DNA from: JAICQQ01 sp965651135 | GTDB taxonomy: Bacteria; Myxococcota_A; Polyangia; Polyangiales; Polyangiaceae | Direction: 5' to 3' | NCBI GenBank assembly: GCA_965651135.1 | Contig: CBFGRJ010000002.1 | Span: 1 to 64,000 of the forward strand | DNA length: 64,000 bases | Shown here: positions 8,620-16,868 of the stretch, piece after piece | How positions within the stretch are numbered: the first letter of the stretch is position 1 | Layout of the letters: every line of letters begins with the position of its first letter | Notes under the pieces: generated by a model | Told to the model about the DNA's origin: nothing | Databases searched by the model: none | The model's input: only the letters and a program-made list of their open reading frames with translations | Program-made: the position numbers and the translations under genes

Positions 8620-10200
8620 ATGAGCCTGAAGCAAAGGATGGTCGAACGAAGCAGGAAGGCGCTGAGCAGGCCCATGATCATGCGCTGGGTCACGGACGAT
8701 CGCGTTCTCAAGGCCGCCGAAGGCGTGATGGACGCTCGCATGCGTGTTCGGGACGCTTGGCATGTCCTCAAGAACGGGCATCAGCTTCCCAACGTCGATC
8801 CCGCACTGAACGACTACGAGGGCAACACGGCTGCCCCACAACCCGGCAACGGGCGTAGCGCTCGTGCCGCATCGAATGGGCACCGAGCCAGCAGAGCCAA
8901 CGGCAAAGAGGTCAACGGCGCCGTCAGCGCCGTCGTGACCTCGGGCTCCAGCGACATGAAAGAATCGCTGAGCGAGCGCTACTCGCTGGCCAGCATCGGG
9001 GGCAAAGACATCCTGGAGAAATGTTACAAGTTCACGGCAGCGGACAACGCACGCAAGCGTGGCATCTACCCCTTCTTCAGACCGCTCGACTACAACGACG
9101 GTCCCGAAGCGCAGATCAACGGCAAGCGCGTGATCATGCTGGGGTCCAACAACTACCTGGGCTTGACCACTCATCCCAAGGTCCGCGAAGCGGCCAAGCA
9201 GGCCATCGATCGGTTCGGGACCAGCATGACCGGGTCGCGGCTGGTGAACGGCTCGATGAAGCTGCACGAGGAGTTCGAAGAAAAACTGGCTAGCTTCATG
9301 GGCAAGGAGTCGGCGCTGGTGTTCACCACCGGCTATCAGGTCAACATTGCGACCTGTGCGGCTTTGCTCAGCAACAAACACGGAGTCGCGGTCGTCGATC
9401 GCAACGTCCACGCTTCGCTGTATGACGGTGTTCGGCTCGGACAAGCAGCCGGCGCCCGCCTGGTGCGCTTCAAGCATGCCGATCCCGAGGCTTTGGAGCG
9501 CGCACTAGAAAAGCTGGAGCCCACCGATGGTGCGCTGGTGATCACCGACGGAGTGTTCAGCGCCGAAGGTGAAATCGCAAAGCTGGACGAGCTCGTTCCC
9601 ATTGCCAAGCGCCACGGCGCTCGCATACTCGTCGACGACGCACACGCCCTCGGCGTCATCGGTCCCGACGGGCGCGGGACGGCTCACATGTTCGGGCTCA
9701 GCGACCAGGTCGATTTGATCGGCGGCACTTTTTCGAAGTCTCTCGCGAGCATCGGCGGTTGGCTGGTGGGGGAACGCAAAGTACTGGACTACATCCGGCA
9801 CTTCGCTCCGAGTTTCATGTTCGCCGCCAGTGCGGCACCGCCTTCGGTGGCTGCAGCCATGGCCGCCTTCGAAGTCATGTGCGAGGAACCGTGGCGACGC
9901 GAAAAGCTGCGCGAGAACTTCACCTACATGCGTGATGAGCTCAGGCGCCTCGGGTTCGAATTGGGGCACACGCAAACCGCGGTCATTCCCATCTACATCC
10001 GGCAAGACCTGAGAACCATCATGATGTGGCGCGACTTGCTGGAAGATTACGGCATCTACACCAACCCGTTCATTTCACCGGGTGTCCCCCCCAAGAGCGC
10101 CATGCTGCGCACCAGCTACATGGCCACCCACGACCGGCCCCATTTGGACCGGGCGCTGGAAGCGTTCGAACGCGTCGGCAAGAAGTACAACGTGATCTAA
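8620..10200 (+). CDS. Alpha-oxoamine synthase, probable serine palmitoyltransferase
   Basis: This PLP enzyme of 526 residues belongs to the family of BioF, Kbl and serine palmitoyltransferase, which condense an amino acid with an acyl-thioester. The PLP lysine lies in GGTFSKSLASIGGWLVG (Lys373), with VDDAHALGVIGPDGRGTA upstream. The phrase FFRPLDYNDGPEA and the MLGSNNYLGLTTHPKV segment suit SPT-like members better than BioF. About 120 extra N-terminal residues, partly low-complexity (NGRSARAASNGHRAS), precede the catalytic core. The next gene, 53 bases on, is a GNAT-like protein resembling bacterial ceramide synthase, which favours sphingolipid synthesis. The start has TAGGAGA just upstream. 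Confidence 0.82.
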   Translation: MSLKQRMVERSRKALSRPMIMRWVTDDRVLKAAEGVMDARMRVRDAWHVLKNGHQLPNVDPALNDYEGNTAAPQPGNGRSARAASNGHRASRANGKEVNGAVSAVVTSGSSDMKESLSERYSLASIGGKDILEKCYKFTAADNARKRGIYPFFRPLDYNDGPEAQINGKRVIMLGSNNYLGLTTHPKVREAAKQAIDRFGTSMTGSRLVNGSMKLHEEFEEKLASFMGKESALVFTTGYQVNIATCAALLSNKHGVAVVDRNVHASLYDGVRLGQAAGARLVRFKHADPEALERALEKLEPTDGALVITDGVFSAEGEIAKLDELVPIAKRHGARILVDDAHALGVIGPDGRGTAHMFGLSDQVDLIGGTFSKSLASIGGWLVGERKVLDYIRHFAPSFMFAASAAPPSVAAAMAAFEVMCEEPWRREKLRENFTYMRDELRRLGFELGHTQTAVIPIYIRQDLRTIMMWRDLLEDYGIYTNPFISPGVPPKSAMLRTSYMATHDRPHLDRALEAFERVGKKYNVI

Positions 10201-10253
10201 CCCGCCAAGCAGTCGCTGTTGACAGCCGCTGCCTCTGGTCATAAGTGCGCCGA

Positions 10254-11381
10254 ATGGCGATCGAAATTCGGGAGACACGGGTCGGCGGTGACCTGCGGGA
10301 TTTTCTCAACGTGGTGGACTACATCTACCGCGACGACAAGAACTACGTGCGCCCGCTCAACATGGAGCTCAAGGAGCGGCTCAGCCCCAAAAATCCGTTC
10401 TTCAGGCACGCAGAAGGGTCCCTGTTCACCGCCTATCGCAATGGCTGGTGCGTCGGACGCATCACGGCTCAAGTGGACCGCGCTCACTTGGACTTGCACG
10501 GGGACGGGGCCGGATTCTTCGGCTTTTTGGACACCGTGGACGACGAAGAAGTCTCTGGGGCGCTGCTCGGCGCTGCCGCGGAATGGTTGAGCGCGCGAGG
10601 CATGAAGAAGATGCGCGGTCCCATGTCGCTCAACGTCAACGAAGAGATTGGCTGCCTGGTAGAAGGCTTCGACACGCCACCCATGGTCATGATGCCTCAC
10701 CACAGACCCTATCAGGGCGGTCTCATCGAGCGAGCAGGCCTCACCAAGGTGAAAGATCTCTACGCCTGGCGCTATACCGTAGGCAACGTTCCGGCTCGCG
10801 CGCGGCGCGCTCACGACGAGATCGAAGCACTACCCGAGATCAAGACCCGCCACCTCGATATGAAGCGCCTCGATCGCGAGGTCCGCGTGGTCATGGACAT
10901 CTTCAACGACGCCTGGCGGCAGAATTGGGGCTTCGTACCCTTGACCGAAGCGGAGCTGGGTCAGCTCGCCAAGGACTTCAAGCTGATCTTGATACCGGAG
11001 CTCACGTATCTGGTCGAAATCGACGGCGAACCCGCGGCATTTGCCGTAGCCATCCCGAACCTGAACGAAATGGTCCGGGACCTCAAGGGCAAGCTCTCCC
11101 CGGCTGGTATCGCGAAGCTCATCTGGAGGCTGAAGGTGCGCGGACCCGAAACCGCTCGCCTGTGTTTCTTGGGAGTCCGCAAGAAGTACCGAGGTGTGAA
11201 GAAATACGGAGGGCTCAGCACCTACCTTTACGCCAAGATGAACGACTCCGGTAAACGATTGGGCATCAAGTGGGGAGAGCTCTCGTACACCCTCGAGGAC
11301 AATGCGCCGGTCAACCTCGGCATCAAGTTCATGGGAGGCAAGCTCTACAAACGCTACAGGTTGTTCGAACGCGACCTGTGA
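10254..11381 (+). CDS. GNAT-like acyltransferase, candidate bacterial ceramide synthase
   Basis: The 375-residue product has no signal peptide. It starts with a GNAT-like half (DFLNVVDYIYRDDKNYVRPL, NPFFRHAEGSLFTAYRNG, VGRITAQVD). A conserved middle follows (RGPMSLNVNEEIGCLVEGF, MMPHHRPYQGGLIERAG), then a second half containing NDAWRQNWGFVPLTEAELGQ and EIDGEPAAFAVAIPNLNE. I recognise this layout from the family that includes the ceramide synthase described in Caulobacter. Position directly after the SPT-like gene supports acylation of a sphingoid base. The ATG at 10254 was preferred to a GTG at 10245. The biochemical role is inferred. Confidence 0.7.
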   Translation: MAIEIRETRVGGDLRDFLNVVDYIYRDDKNYVRPLNMELKERLSPKNPFFRHAEGSLFTAYRNGWCVGRITAQVDRAHLDLHGDGAGFFGFLDTVDDEEVSGALLGAAAEWLSARGMKKMRGPMSLNVNEEIGCLVEGFDTPPMVMMPHHRPYQGGLIERAGLTKVKDLYAWRYTVGNVPARARRAHDEIEALPEIKTRHLDMKRLDREVRVVMDIFNDAWRQNWGFVPLTEAELGQLAKDFKLILIPELTYLVEIDGEPAAFAVAIPNLNEMVRDLKGKLSPAGIAKLIWRLKVRGPETARLCFLGVRKKYRGVKKYGGLSTYLYAKMNDSGKRLGIKWGELSYTLEDNAPVNLGIKFMGGKLYKRYRLFERDL

Positions 11382-11390
11382 GGCTGGTCA

Positions 11391-11420
11391 TAGTACAGCG
11401 GCCCGCAAGAAAGTGTCCAG
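11391..11420 (+). repeat. 30-bp dispersed motif, copy 1
   Basis: This 30-base block matches positions 37529-37558 at 27 of 30 positions. The shared core is CGGCCCGCAAG followed by AGTGTCCAG. It sits 10 bases after the stop of the GNAT-like gene. No coding sense is apparent. See the paired entry. Confidence 0.7.
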
Positions 11421-11483
11421 GGACTGGAGCGAGAGTTTGGCTGGGGCATGTTCACCTTCCGTGTTCCGCACCATGGTAATGAG

Positions 11484-11563
11484 CACCGCAAGAGGACGCG
11501 GAGGCCGCAGAGGATGGGAGCTTCCCGAGTAAACCCTCTGCGCGCTCTGCGGTGTGTCCTCCC
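11484..11563. repeat. Imperfect GC-rich palindrome in intergenic DNA
   Basis: Within the 247-bp gap 11382-11628, a left arm at about 11484-11513 (CACCGCAAGAGG ... GCCGCAGAGG) pairs imperfectly with a right arm at about 11535-11563 (CCTCTGCGCG ... TGCGGTG). It lies between convergent genes and could fold into a long stem that ends transcription from both sides, or be a REP-like element. The pairing has gaps. Confidence 0.4.
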
Positions 11564-11628
11564 ACAACAGCAAGTTGGCAAAGTAATTGCGACCGCTGTC
11601 CTCAGTACTTTTTCGCGGGCCGCCGTAC

Positions 11629-12201
11629 TCAGCGCCCAACGCGGTAGAAGGTGGCTCCTGCCACCGAAAGCCCGGTGGGTTGGTTCTTGGGTGTGAGCCC
11701 CAGCGCCTCCACGGCTTCGGTGTCCAGGTAGAGCCCAGGGCCCCAGCCTTCATCGTCGTCGTCGTTCGGTCGGCTTGCGGTTTCGGCATAGAATGCCCGA
11801 CGTAGCGGCTCGCTCGAATTGGAGAAGCGCGCCACGGCCATGCTGCCCACATAGCGTTGCTCCACTTCGAGGGCCACGCCGTGCTCTTCGTCGACCCAGC
11901 GTGAACCATGGGTCAACACGGCGAAGGTGGACAGTTCGCGCTCAGCCAGCGCTTCCCGGAGCCCGCGCAGCCAGGCGATGGGATCCGTCAACTGCTCGCC
12001 GTCGCCGAATTCGATGAACACAGCATGGCCTAGATCGAGCGCGCGGGCGTCGCTGGCGAGCGAGTGCTCGGCAATGTAATCGAATACGCCCTCGCTGAAG
12101 CGTGCCAGGCGGGCGCCGAAGGCTTCGGGCGGCAATGCGTACTCATCATCTTCGAGGTTCGAATCGCTGATCAAGATGCCAAACGAGTTCTCGTCTATCA
12201 T
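11629..12201 (-). CDS. Hypothetical acidic cytosolic protein downstream of trpE
   Basis: The 190-residue product has no recognised domain, no signal peptide and no membrane segment. It is acidic, with an Asp run (RPNDDDDEGWG), and has internal ALDLGHAVFIEFGDGEQ and FAVLTHGSRWVDEEHGVALEVEQRYVG segments suggesting a mixed alpha/beta fold. I chose the ATG at 12201, 4 bases after the trpE stop, over a longer frame from 12270 that would overlap trpE. The spacing makes cotranscription with trpE very likely, but no link to tryptophan synthesis can be read. Confidence 0.68.
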   Translation of the reverse strand: MIDENSFGILISDSNLEDDEYALPPEAFGARLARFSEGVFDYIAEHSLASDARALDLGHAVFIEFGDGEQLTDPIAWLRGLREALAERELSTFAVLTHGSRWVDEEHGVALEVEQRYVGSMAVARFSNSSEPLRRAFYAETASRPNDDDDEGWGPGLYLDTEAVEALGLTPKNQPTGLSVAGATFYRVGR

Positions 12202-12205
12202 GCTC

Positions 12206-13606
12206 TCAAGTGCGTTGGTTGCGCCGGCTTGCGCTGATGCGCGCGGCTTCGATGGCGGCCAGGGCCGCACGAGCCTTGTTGCTCGTTTCTTTGGCTTCCA
12301 ACTCCGGAATGCTGTCTGCGACCACGCCGGCCCCCGCGCTCACTTCGAAACGGCCGTTTTGCATGACGACCGTGCGGATGGCAATAGCGAAGTCGAAGTC
12401 ACCTCCACGGGTAATGTAGCCGATGGCCCCGCCGTAGGCGCCGCGCGGCCGCGCTTCGAGCTCACGGATGATTTGCATGGCTCGTACCTTGGGCGCCCCC
12501 GTCAAAGTACCCGCTGGAAAGGTGGCAGATAGGACATCCCAAGGTCCGAAGCGCGGGTCCACCGCACCATCGACTTCGCTAACGATGTGCATCACGTGAC
12601 TGAAGCGTTCGACCTCCATTCTGAGCGGCAGGCGCACCGTGCGGGGAAGCGCGACGCGCCCGATGTCATTGCGGGCCAAATCGATCAGCATGACGTGCTC
12701 GGCGACTTCTTTCGGGTCTTCGATCATTTCCCGAGCCAGAGCCTGATCCTCCTCCGCCGTGCGCCCACGGCGGCGTGTACCCGCGATGGGTCGCAACGTC
12801 ACCCTGCCGGCCTCTACCCGCGCCAGCGTCTCCGGGCTGGCGCCAGCTATCGCCAGCGGCGGGCAAGCTTCGTACTCCGGAAATTCGAGCAAGTACATGT
12901 ACGGTGCGGGTGACAGCACGCGCAGCGCACGGTAAACGTCCAGCACGTCGGCAGCGCCGGCATCGGTCGAAAACGTACGCGCCGGTACGATCTGGAATGC
13001 GTCACCAGCGCGAATGTATTCTTTGCAGCGCTCCACGGCGGCGCCGTATTCGGCGTCGCTGACATTCACCGAGACATCGTGCGGCAGCGCCGTGGAGTCC
13101 GGAGGTGCTATCAGCGCTGGTAGGGCCACCTGTGCCAGCTCAGCCAGCGTGCGGTCCACCGAATCCGCGTCGCTCGAAGCAATGGTGGCGGTGTGCGTGA
13201 GATTGTCGAAGACGACGACCGTGCAATCGCCGACCAAACGCGCGATGGGCGAGTCTTCGTGAGCACGACCCGGCCAGGGAGCGACCTTGGTGACGAAGTG
13301 CACCATGTCGTAGGCGAGCATGCCCACGTGAGCCCTCGCGAAGCGTTCGGCCACGCCCTCTGATTGGTTTCGTTCGGTGCCGATCAGCTCCGAAAGTCGG
13401 GTGAACGGGTTCACACCGGGGCGACCGAACAGCGCGACGTGCGAGCGCGGGCGGTAGCCGAGAATGGAGTAGCGCCCCCATCGTTCACCCGGCACTACGC
13501 TCTCCAGCAGAAAGCTTCCCTGTCCCGCGTCGGTGCGCAGTGCGGCATAGGCGGCGACCGGCGTCAACCCGTCGACGACCAGCGACTTTTGGTAGATTCG
13601 TGACAC
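12206..13606 (-). CDS. trpE: Anthranilate synthase component I
   Basis: TrpE converts chorismate to anthranilate with ammonia from its glutaminase partner. The 466-residue length fits. The feedback tryptophan site motif LLES is at residues 33-36, which favours TrpE over PabB. The chorismate-binding domain carries PIAGTRRRGRTAEED, DLARNDIGRVA, FPAGTLTGAPKVRAMQII and a C-terminal GAYGGAIGYITRGGDFDFAIAIRT. The start is GTG at 13606. No trpG or other trp gene is in reach, so the glutaminase must be elsewhere. A hypothetical gene follows 4 bases after the stop. Confidence 0.94.
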   Translation of the reverse strand: MSRIYQKSLVVDGLTPVAAYAALRTDAGQGSFLLESVVPGERWGRYSILGYRPRSHVALFGRPGVNPFTRLSELIGTERNQSEGVAERFARAHVGMLAYDMVHFVTKVAPWPGRAHEDSPIARLVGDCTVVVFDNLTHTATIASSDADSVDRTLAELAQVALPALIAPPDSTALPHDVSVNVSDAEYGAAVERCKEYIRAGDAFQIVPARTFSTDAGAADVLDVYRALRVLSPAPYMYLLEFPEYEACPPLAIAGASPETLARVEAGRVTLRPIAGTRRRGRTAEEDQALAREMIEDPKEVAEHVMLIDLARNDIGRVALPRTVRLPLRMEVERFSHVMHIVSEVDGAVDPRFGPWDVLSATFPAGTLTGAPKVRAMQIIRELEARPRGAYGGAIGYITRGGDFDFAIAIRTVVMQNGRFEVSAGAGVVADSIPELEAKETSNKARAALAAIEAARISASRRNQRT

Positions 13607-13691
13607 GCCCAGCTACGTTAGCCCGAGACTCGGGGCGCCCCCACCGCATTTCGACACGGCGCCACTAGACCGCTCGGCGCTCCCTTGTAAG

Positions 13692-14198
13692 ATGCCCGGA
13701 GTGCATTGTCCGCCAGCATGGGCGTTCGTCGCGCTCGCTCTCTCGCTCGGAGCGTGCGAAACCACCCGAACCATCGAGCTCTCCGACACGGAGGGGCGGC
13801 GCTTCCAAGCCATCTGCGAACGAGGCGAATGTCGCTTCGAACGCCGTTCGGCCCCGCCCGTAGCCCCCCACAAGGCGGAGGTAGCCCTGAGCTCGTCTGG
13901 CCGAATGGTCGGCATTTGCGATCGTGCACCGGCGAGCTCACCTCCAATCGACGATTGCCGAGTGCTGGTTTGCAGGAGCGACCAGGACTGCCCACCGCAG
14001 CACGGCCTGGAGACGGGTCATTGTTTGAACGGCTTTTGCATCAACCCAGAGCAACCGCTGAATCAGTCGGACGCGGTGCTCCTTTGCTTGGCGGGAACAG
14101 GCTTGGGGCGGAAGGCCCCCAAGCAAGTGGAGCGCTTCGCGATGGCCTTGAATTGCGGTGATCCGTGTCGCATCCCGAGCCCCTGTCGACAACCCTGA
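13692..14198 (+). CDS. Hypothetical Cys-rich lipoprotein
   Basis: The 168-residue product has a lipoprotein signal ending at about Cys22 (LSLGAC). The mature part has two regions: one around AICERGECRFERR, then a knot-like stretch CRVLVCRSDQDCPPQH followed by HCLNGFCINP. That second pattern recurs in myxobacterial secreted proteins. Ten or more cysteines suggest disulfide bonds outside the cytoplasm. It is transcribed divergently from trpE with 85 bases between the starts. Function unknown. Confidence 0.75.
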   Translation: MPGVHCPPAWAFVALALSLGACETTRTIELSDTEGRRFQAICERGECRFERRSAPPVAPHKAEVALSSSGRMVGICDRAPASSPPIDDCRVLVCRSDQDCPPQHGLETGHCLNGFCINPEQPLNQSDAVLLCLAGTGLGRKAPKQVERFAMALNCGDPCRIPSPCRQP

Positions 14199-14230
14199 GT
14201 TGTCGGCTCGTGTTACGCTCGCCCGCAGCA

Positions 14231-15667
14231 ATGACCCAAACACCCCCTCTCAGGCCAAGCGTCGCGCTGGCCGCATACGCAGAGTCGCTCATCGATGCCC
14301 GCCGCGTGCTGGTGTACGGTGACGCCAGCTCCGGCCTGGCGGAGCACCTGCTGGCCCGCGGCGCGCGCAGCGTTCACGTGTTCGATCAGGATTCGGGGCG
14401 GGTAGCGGAGGCCCTCGCACGCAACACCGCACGCAACATCTCGTATGCGCCCTTCGACGAAAGCGGCATGACACTGCGCGAAGGCGCTTTCGACATAGCG
14501 CTCGTCGAAAACCTCGCCAGTGTAGGGAACGTAGAGTTCGCGCTCAAGTCCATCAAACGCACGCTGTCGAGCCGAGGCGCCGCATTCGTCGCCTCAGCCA
14601 ATCCAGACGTGGATGTGACCCTGCTCAGGGTCCCCAATCTGCCCAAGATCTCGATTGACTATTACAGCCTGTACGACGCGGTGGCCGAAGAATTCGAACA
14701 CGTACGCATGCTCGGACAAACGCCTTTCGTGGGCTATGCCATTGCAGATTTCGCACCGGACACCGACCCGTTACCCGCACTAGACACCGGTTTCGTGCCC
14801 GGTGGTGCAGAAGAGCCGGAGTGGTTCATCGCGCTGGCGAGCCAGCACCCGCTGTTGCTGGACGAGTTCTCGGTGATCCAGTTGCCGTTCAGTGCGACTT
14901 GGACTCGCATGAGCAAAGGACGAACCGACGAACGCTTGAGTGCGGCACGTGCCGCGGAGCGTCGCGCTCGCCAGCGTCTAGAAACGTTGGAATCCGAAAA
15001 CCGGCGCTTGAGTCGAGGAGCGGCCTCCATCGAAGACTCGGAGCAAGTAGAACGCCTGCGGCAGGAGTTGGCTCGGCGGGACGACTGGATCGAACAGCTC
15101 GAAGCGCGCTGCGCCGCAGCCGACGCCCGCGCAGATCACGCCGAGAGCGAGCTCGAAGCAGAGCGGGAAAAAAGTCTGGACGCGGCCCTCCCCAATCAAG
15201 AAGAGCTCGAGCAACAGATTCAGTCGTTGCAGGAGCAGTTGCTGAACGCCAATCAGCAACTCGACGCCGCCAACGCCCAAGCCGCCGAGCAAGAAAGAGA
15301 GCTAGCGCGTCTCCGACAACGAGAAGCCGAGTTAGAAAAGCAGCTCGACGCTGGCGATCCGGAGAGCGAAAACGAGATTCGATCATTGGAACGTCAACTT
15401 CAGGAACGTGGCCAAGAGCTGCTCCGCGTGTCAGCCGATCTCAAAAAACTCGAGCAGCTGAGTCGCAATCTCGTCAGAGAGCTCGAAGACTTGCGCAATA
15501 GAGACGCCGAAGCCGAGGTGTCACGACTGCGAGAGCAGCTCGACGAGCTCGCCAGCAAGAATGCTTCCCGAGAAGCCGACCTGGTCGCCCTGCACTGGAC
15601 GGTGGCGGCGCTAGAAGGCAAGCTCGAAGCACTGAGTCCGGAACATCGCCCCATATCGCCGGCTTAA
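14231..15667 (+). CDS. Methyltransferase-like domain fused to a long coiled coil
   Basis: The 478-residue protein has a class I SAM-methyltransferase-like N-terminal half: DARRVLVYGDASSGLAEHLLARGARSVHVFD and FDIALVENLASVGNVEFALKSIKRTLSSRGAAFVAS. The core is followed from about residue 235 by roughly 230 residues of uninterrupted Glu/Arg/Leu/Gln heptads (AERRARQRLETLESENRRL and similar). The glycine-rich SAM loop is weaker than usual (YGDASSG), so catalysis is uncertain. The ATG at 14231 was preferred to 14165, which overlaps the upstream lipoprotein gene. No close operon partner. It could be a scaffold organising a methylation or polarity complex. Confidence 0.78.
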   Translation: MTQTPPLRPSVALAAYAESLIDARRVLVYGDASSGLAEHLLARGARSVHVFDQDSGRVAEALARNTARNISYAPFDESGMTLREGAFDIALVENLASVGNVEFALKSIKRTLSSRGAAFVASANPDVDVTLLRVPNLPKISIDYYSLYDAVAEEFEHVRMLGQTPFVGYAIADFAPDTDPLPALDTGFVPGGAEEPEWFIALASQHPLLLDEFSVIQLPFSATWTRMSKGRTDERLSAARAAERRARQRLETLESENRRLSRGAASIEDSEQVERLRQELARRDDWIEQLEARCAAADARADHAESELEAEREKSLDAALPNQEELEQQIQSLQEQLLNANQQLDAANAQAAEQERELARLRQREAELEKQLDAGDPESENEIRSLERQLQERGQELLRVSADLKKLEQLSRNLVRELEDLRNRDAEAEVSRLREQLDELASKNASREADLVALHWTVAALEGKLEALSPEHRPISPA

Positions 15668-15690
15668 CGCAAATTTTTCGGCATTGATCA

Positions 15691-15719
15691 TTGACAGGCT
15701 CCGCGGGCGACTTAGTTTA
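15691..15719 (+). promoter_or_regulatory. Possible sigma-70-like promoter for dnaJ
   Basis: A perfect TTGACA hexamer at 15691-15696 is followed after 16-17 bases by a weak TAGTTT/AGTTTA -10-like element. It lies 65 bases before the dnaJ start. The -35 match is good and the -10 match poor, so this is tentative. Confidence 0.3.
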
Positions 15720-15760
15720 GCGGCCGCCTTACGCCTTATATGTAGGTTTCAGGACCGCGG

Positions 15761-16852
15761 ATGAGCGACAAGCGAGACTTTTACGAGGTGCTGGGTGTCG
15801 ACCGAAGCGCCAGCGACGATGAGATTCGGCGCTCGTACCGCAAGCTTGCGCTGAAGTACCACCCCGACCGGAACCCAGGCGACAACGAGGCGGAAGCCAA
15901 GTTCAAAGAGGCTACCGAGGCCTTTACCGTGCTGTCCGATCGGGACAAGCGGGCGACCTACGACCGATTCGGGCATGCTGGCCTCGGCGCGGGTGGGTTC
16001 GACTTCAACAACGCTGGGATGGGTGATCTGTTCAGCCATTTCCAGGACATGTTCTCGGACTTCTTCGGCGGCTTCGGGGGCAATGGGGGCCGGCGGAGGG
16101 GGCAGACCCCCCAGCGCGGGCAAGACGTGCGAGTCGAGGCGACCATCTCGCTCAAAGACGCCATGACCGGTTGCAAGCAGCAGGTCACCGTCCGCGGCTC
16201 GGCGACTTGTGAGACCTGCAACGGCACGGGCGCCAAGGCGGGGTCGCGTCCACAAGCCTGCGTGAACTGCGGCGGCACTGGCCAGATGACGACGCAGCGC
16301 GGCTTCATCATGTTCAGCACGACCTGCTCTCGCTGTGGTGGCAGCGGACAAGTCATTGGCGACCCCTGCGACACCTGCCATGGGCAGCGCTACGTTCAGA
16401 AAGAGCGTAATGTGCTCGTGACGTTCCCAGCGGGGATCGACTCCGGCCAGCGCTTGCGCGTCCCGAGCCAAGGCATGCCGGGGCCGAAAGGCGCACCCCC
16501 GGGCGACCTGTACGTCGACGTCGAGGTAGCCCGGGACGAGCGCTTCGAGCGCGAAGGGGCCGATCTAGGTGTTCGGCAGACCATCTCGTACCGCGAGGCA
16601 GCGCTTGGCAGTCAACTGGCGATCACGCTGCCGGACTCGAGCGTCGTGAAGATCAAAGTCCGGCCGGGCACGCAACCCGGGTCCGTGGTGACCGTACGCG
16701 GCGAAGGGATGCCCACTCTGAATGGCGGACGCGGCGATCTGCACGTCGTGATCAACGTTGCTGTGCCCACCAAGCTCAGCCGGCGCGCCAAGAAATTGCT
16801 CGAACAGCTCGACGAAGAGCTGGGCGGCGTCGAAGCGGCGCGAGCGGTGTGA
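15761..16852 (+). CDS. dnaJ: Chaperone DnaJ (Hsp40, class A)
   Basis: DnaJ delivers unfolded proteins to DnaK and stimulates its ATPase. The 363-residue product has a J domain (residues 1-70) with HPD at 34-36, then a Gly/Phe-rich linker (GGFGGNGGRRRG). The zinc centre has four CxxCxGxG-type repeats (CETCNGTG, CVNCGGTG, CSRCGGSG, CDTCHGQR; the last is degenerate), and the C-terminal substrate domain follows. No dnaK or grpE is adjacent. The gene converges on the FliI-type ATPase gene with only 14 bases between stops. Confidence 0.95.
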   Translation: MSDKRDFYEVLGVDRSASDDEIRRSYRKLALKYHPDRNPGDNEAEAKFKEATEAFTVLSDRDKRATYDRFGHAGLGAGGFDFNNAGMGDLFSHFQDMFSDFFGGFGGNGGRRRGQTPQRGQDVRVEATISLKDAMTGCKQQVTVRGSATCETCNGTGAKAGSRPQACVNCGGTGQMTTQRGFIMFSTTCSRCGGSGQVIGDPCDTCHGQRYVQKERNVLVTFPAGIDSGQRLRVPSQGMPGPKGAPPGDLYVDVEVARDERFEREGADLGVRQTISYREAALGSQLAITLPDSSVVKIKVRPGTQPGSVVTVRGEGMPTLNGGRGDLHVVINVAVPTKLSRRAKKLLEQLDEELGGVEAARAV

Positions 16853-16854
16853 AA

Positions 16855-16868
16855 GAGCCGCAAGGCTC
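16855..16868. terminator. Small GNRA-loop hairpin between convergent genes
   Basis: GAGCC pairs with GGCTC around a GCAA loop just after the dnaJ stop, overlapping the stop codon of the opposite ATPase gene. No T run follows on either strand, so it is at best a weak or Rho-assisted bidirectional terminator. Confidence 0.3.
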
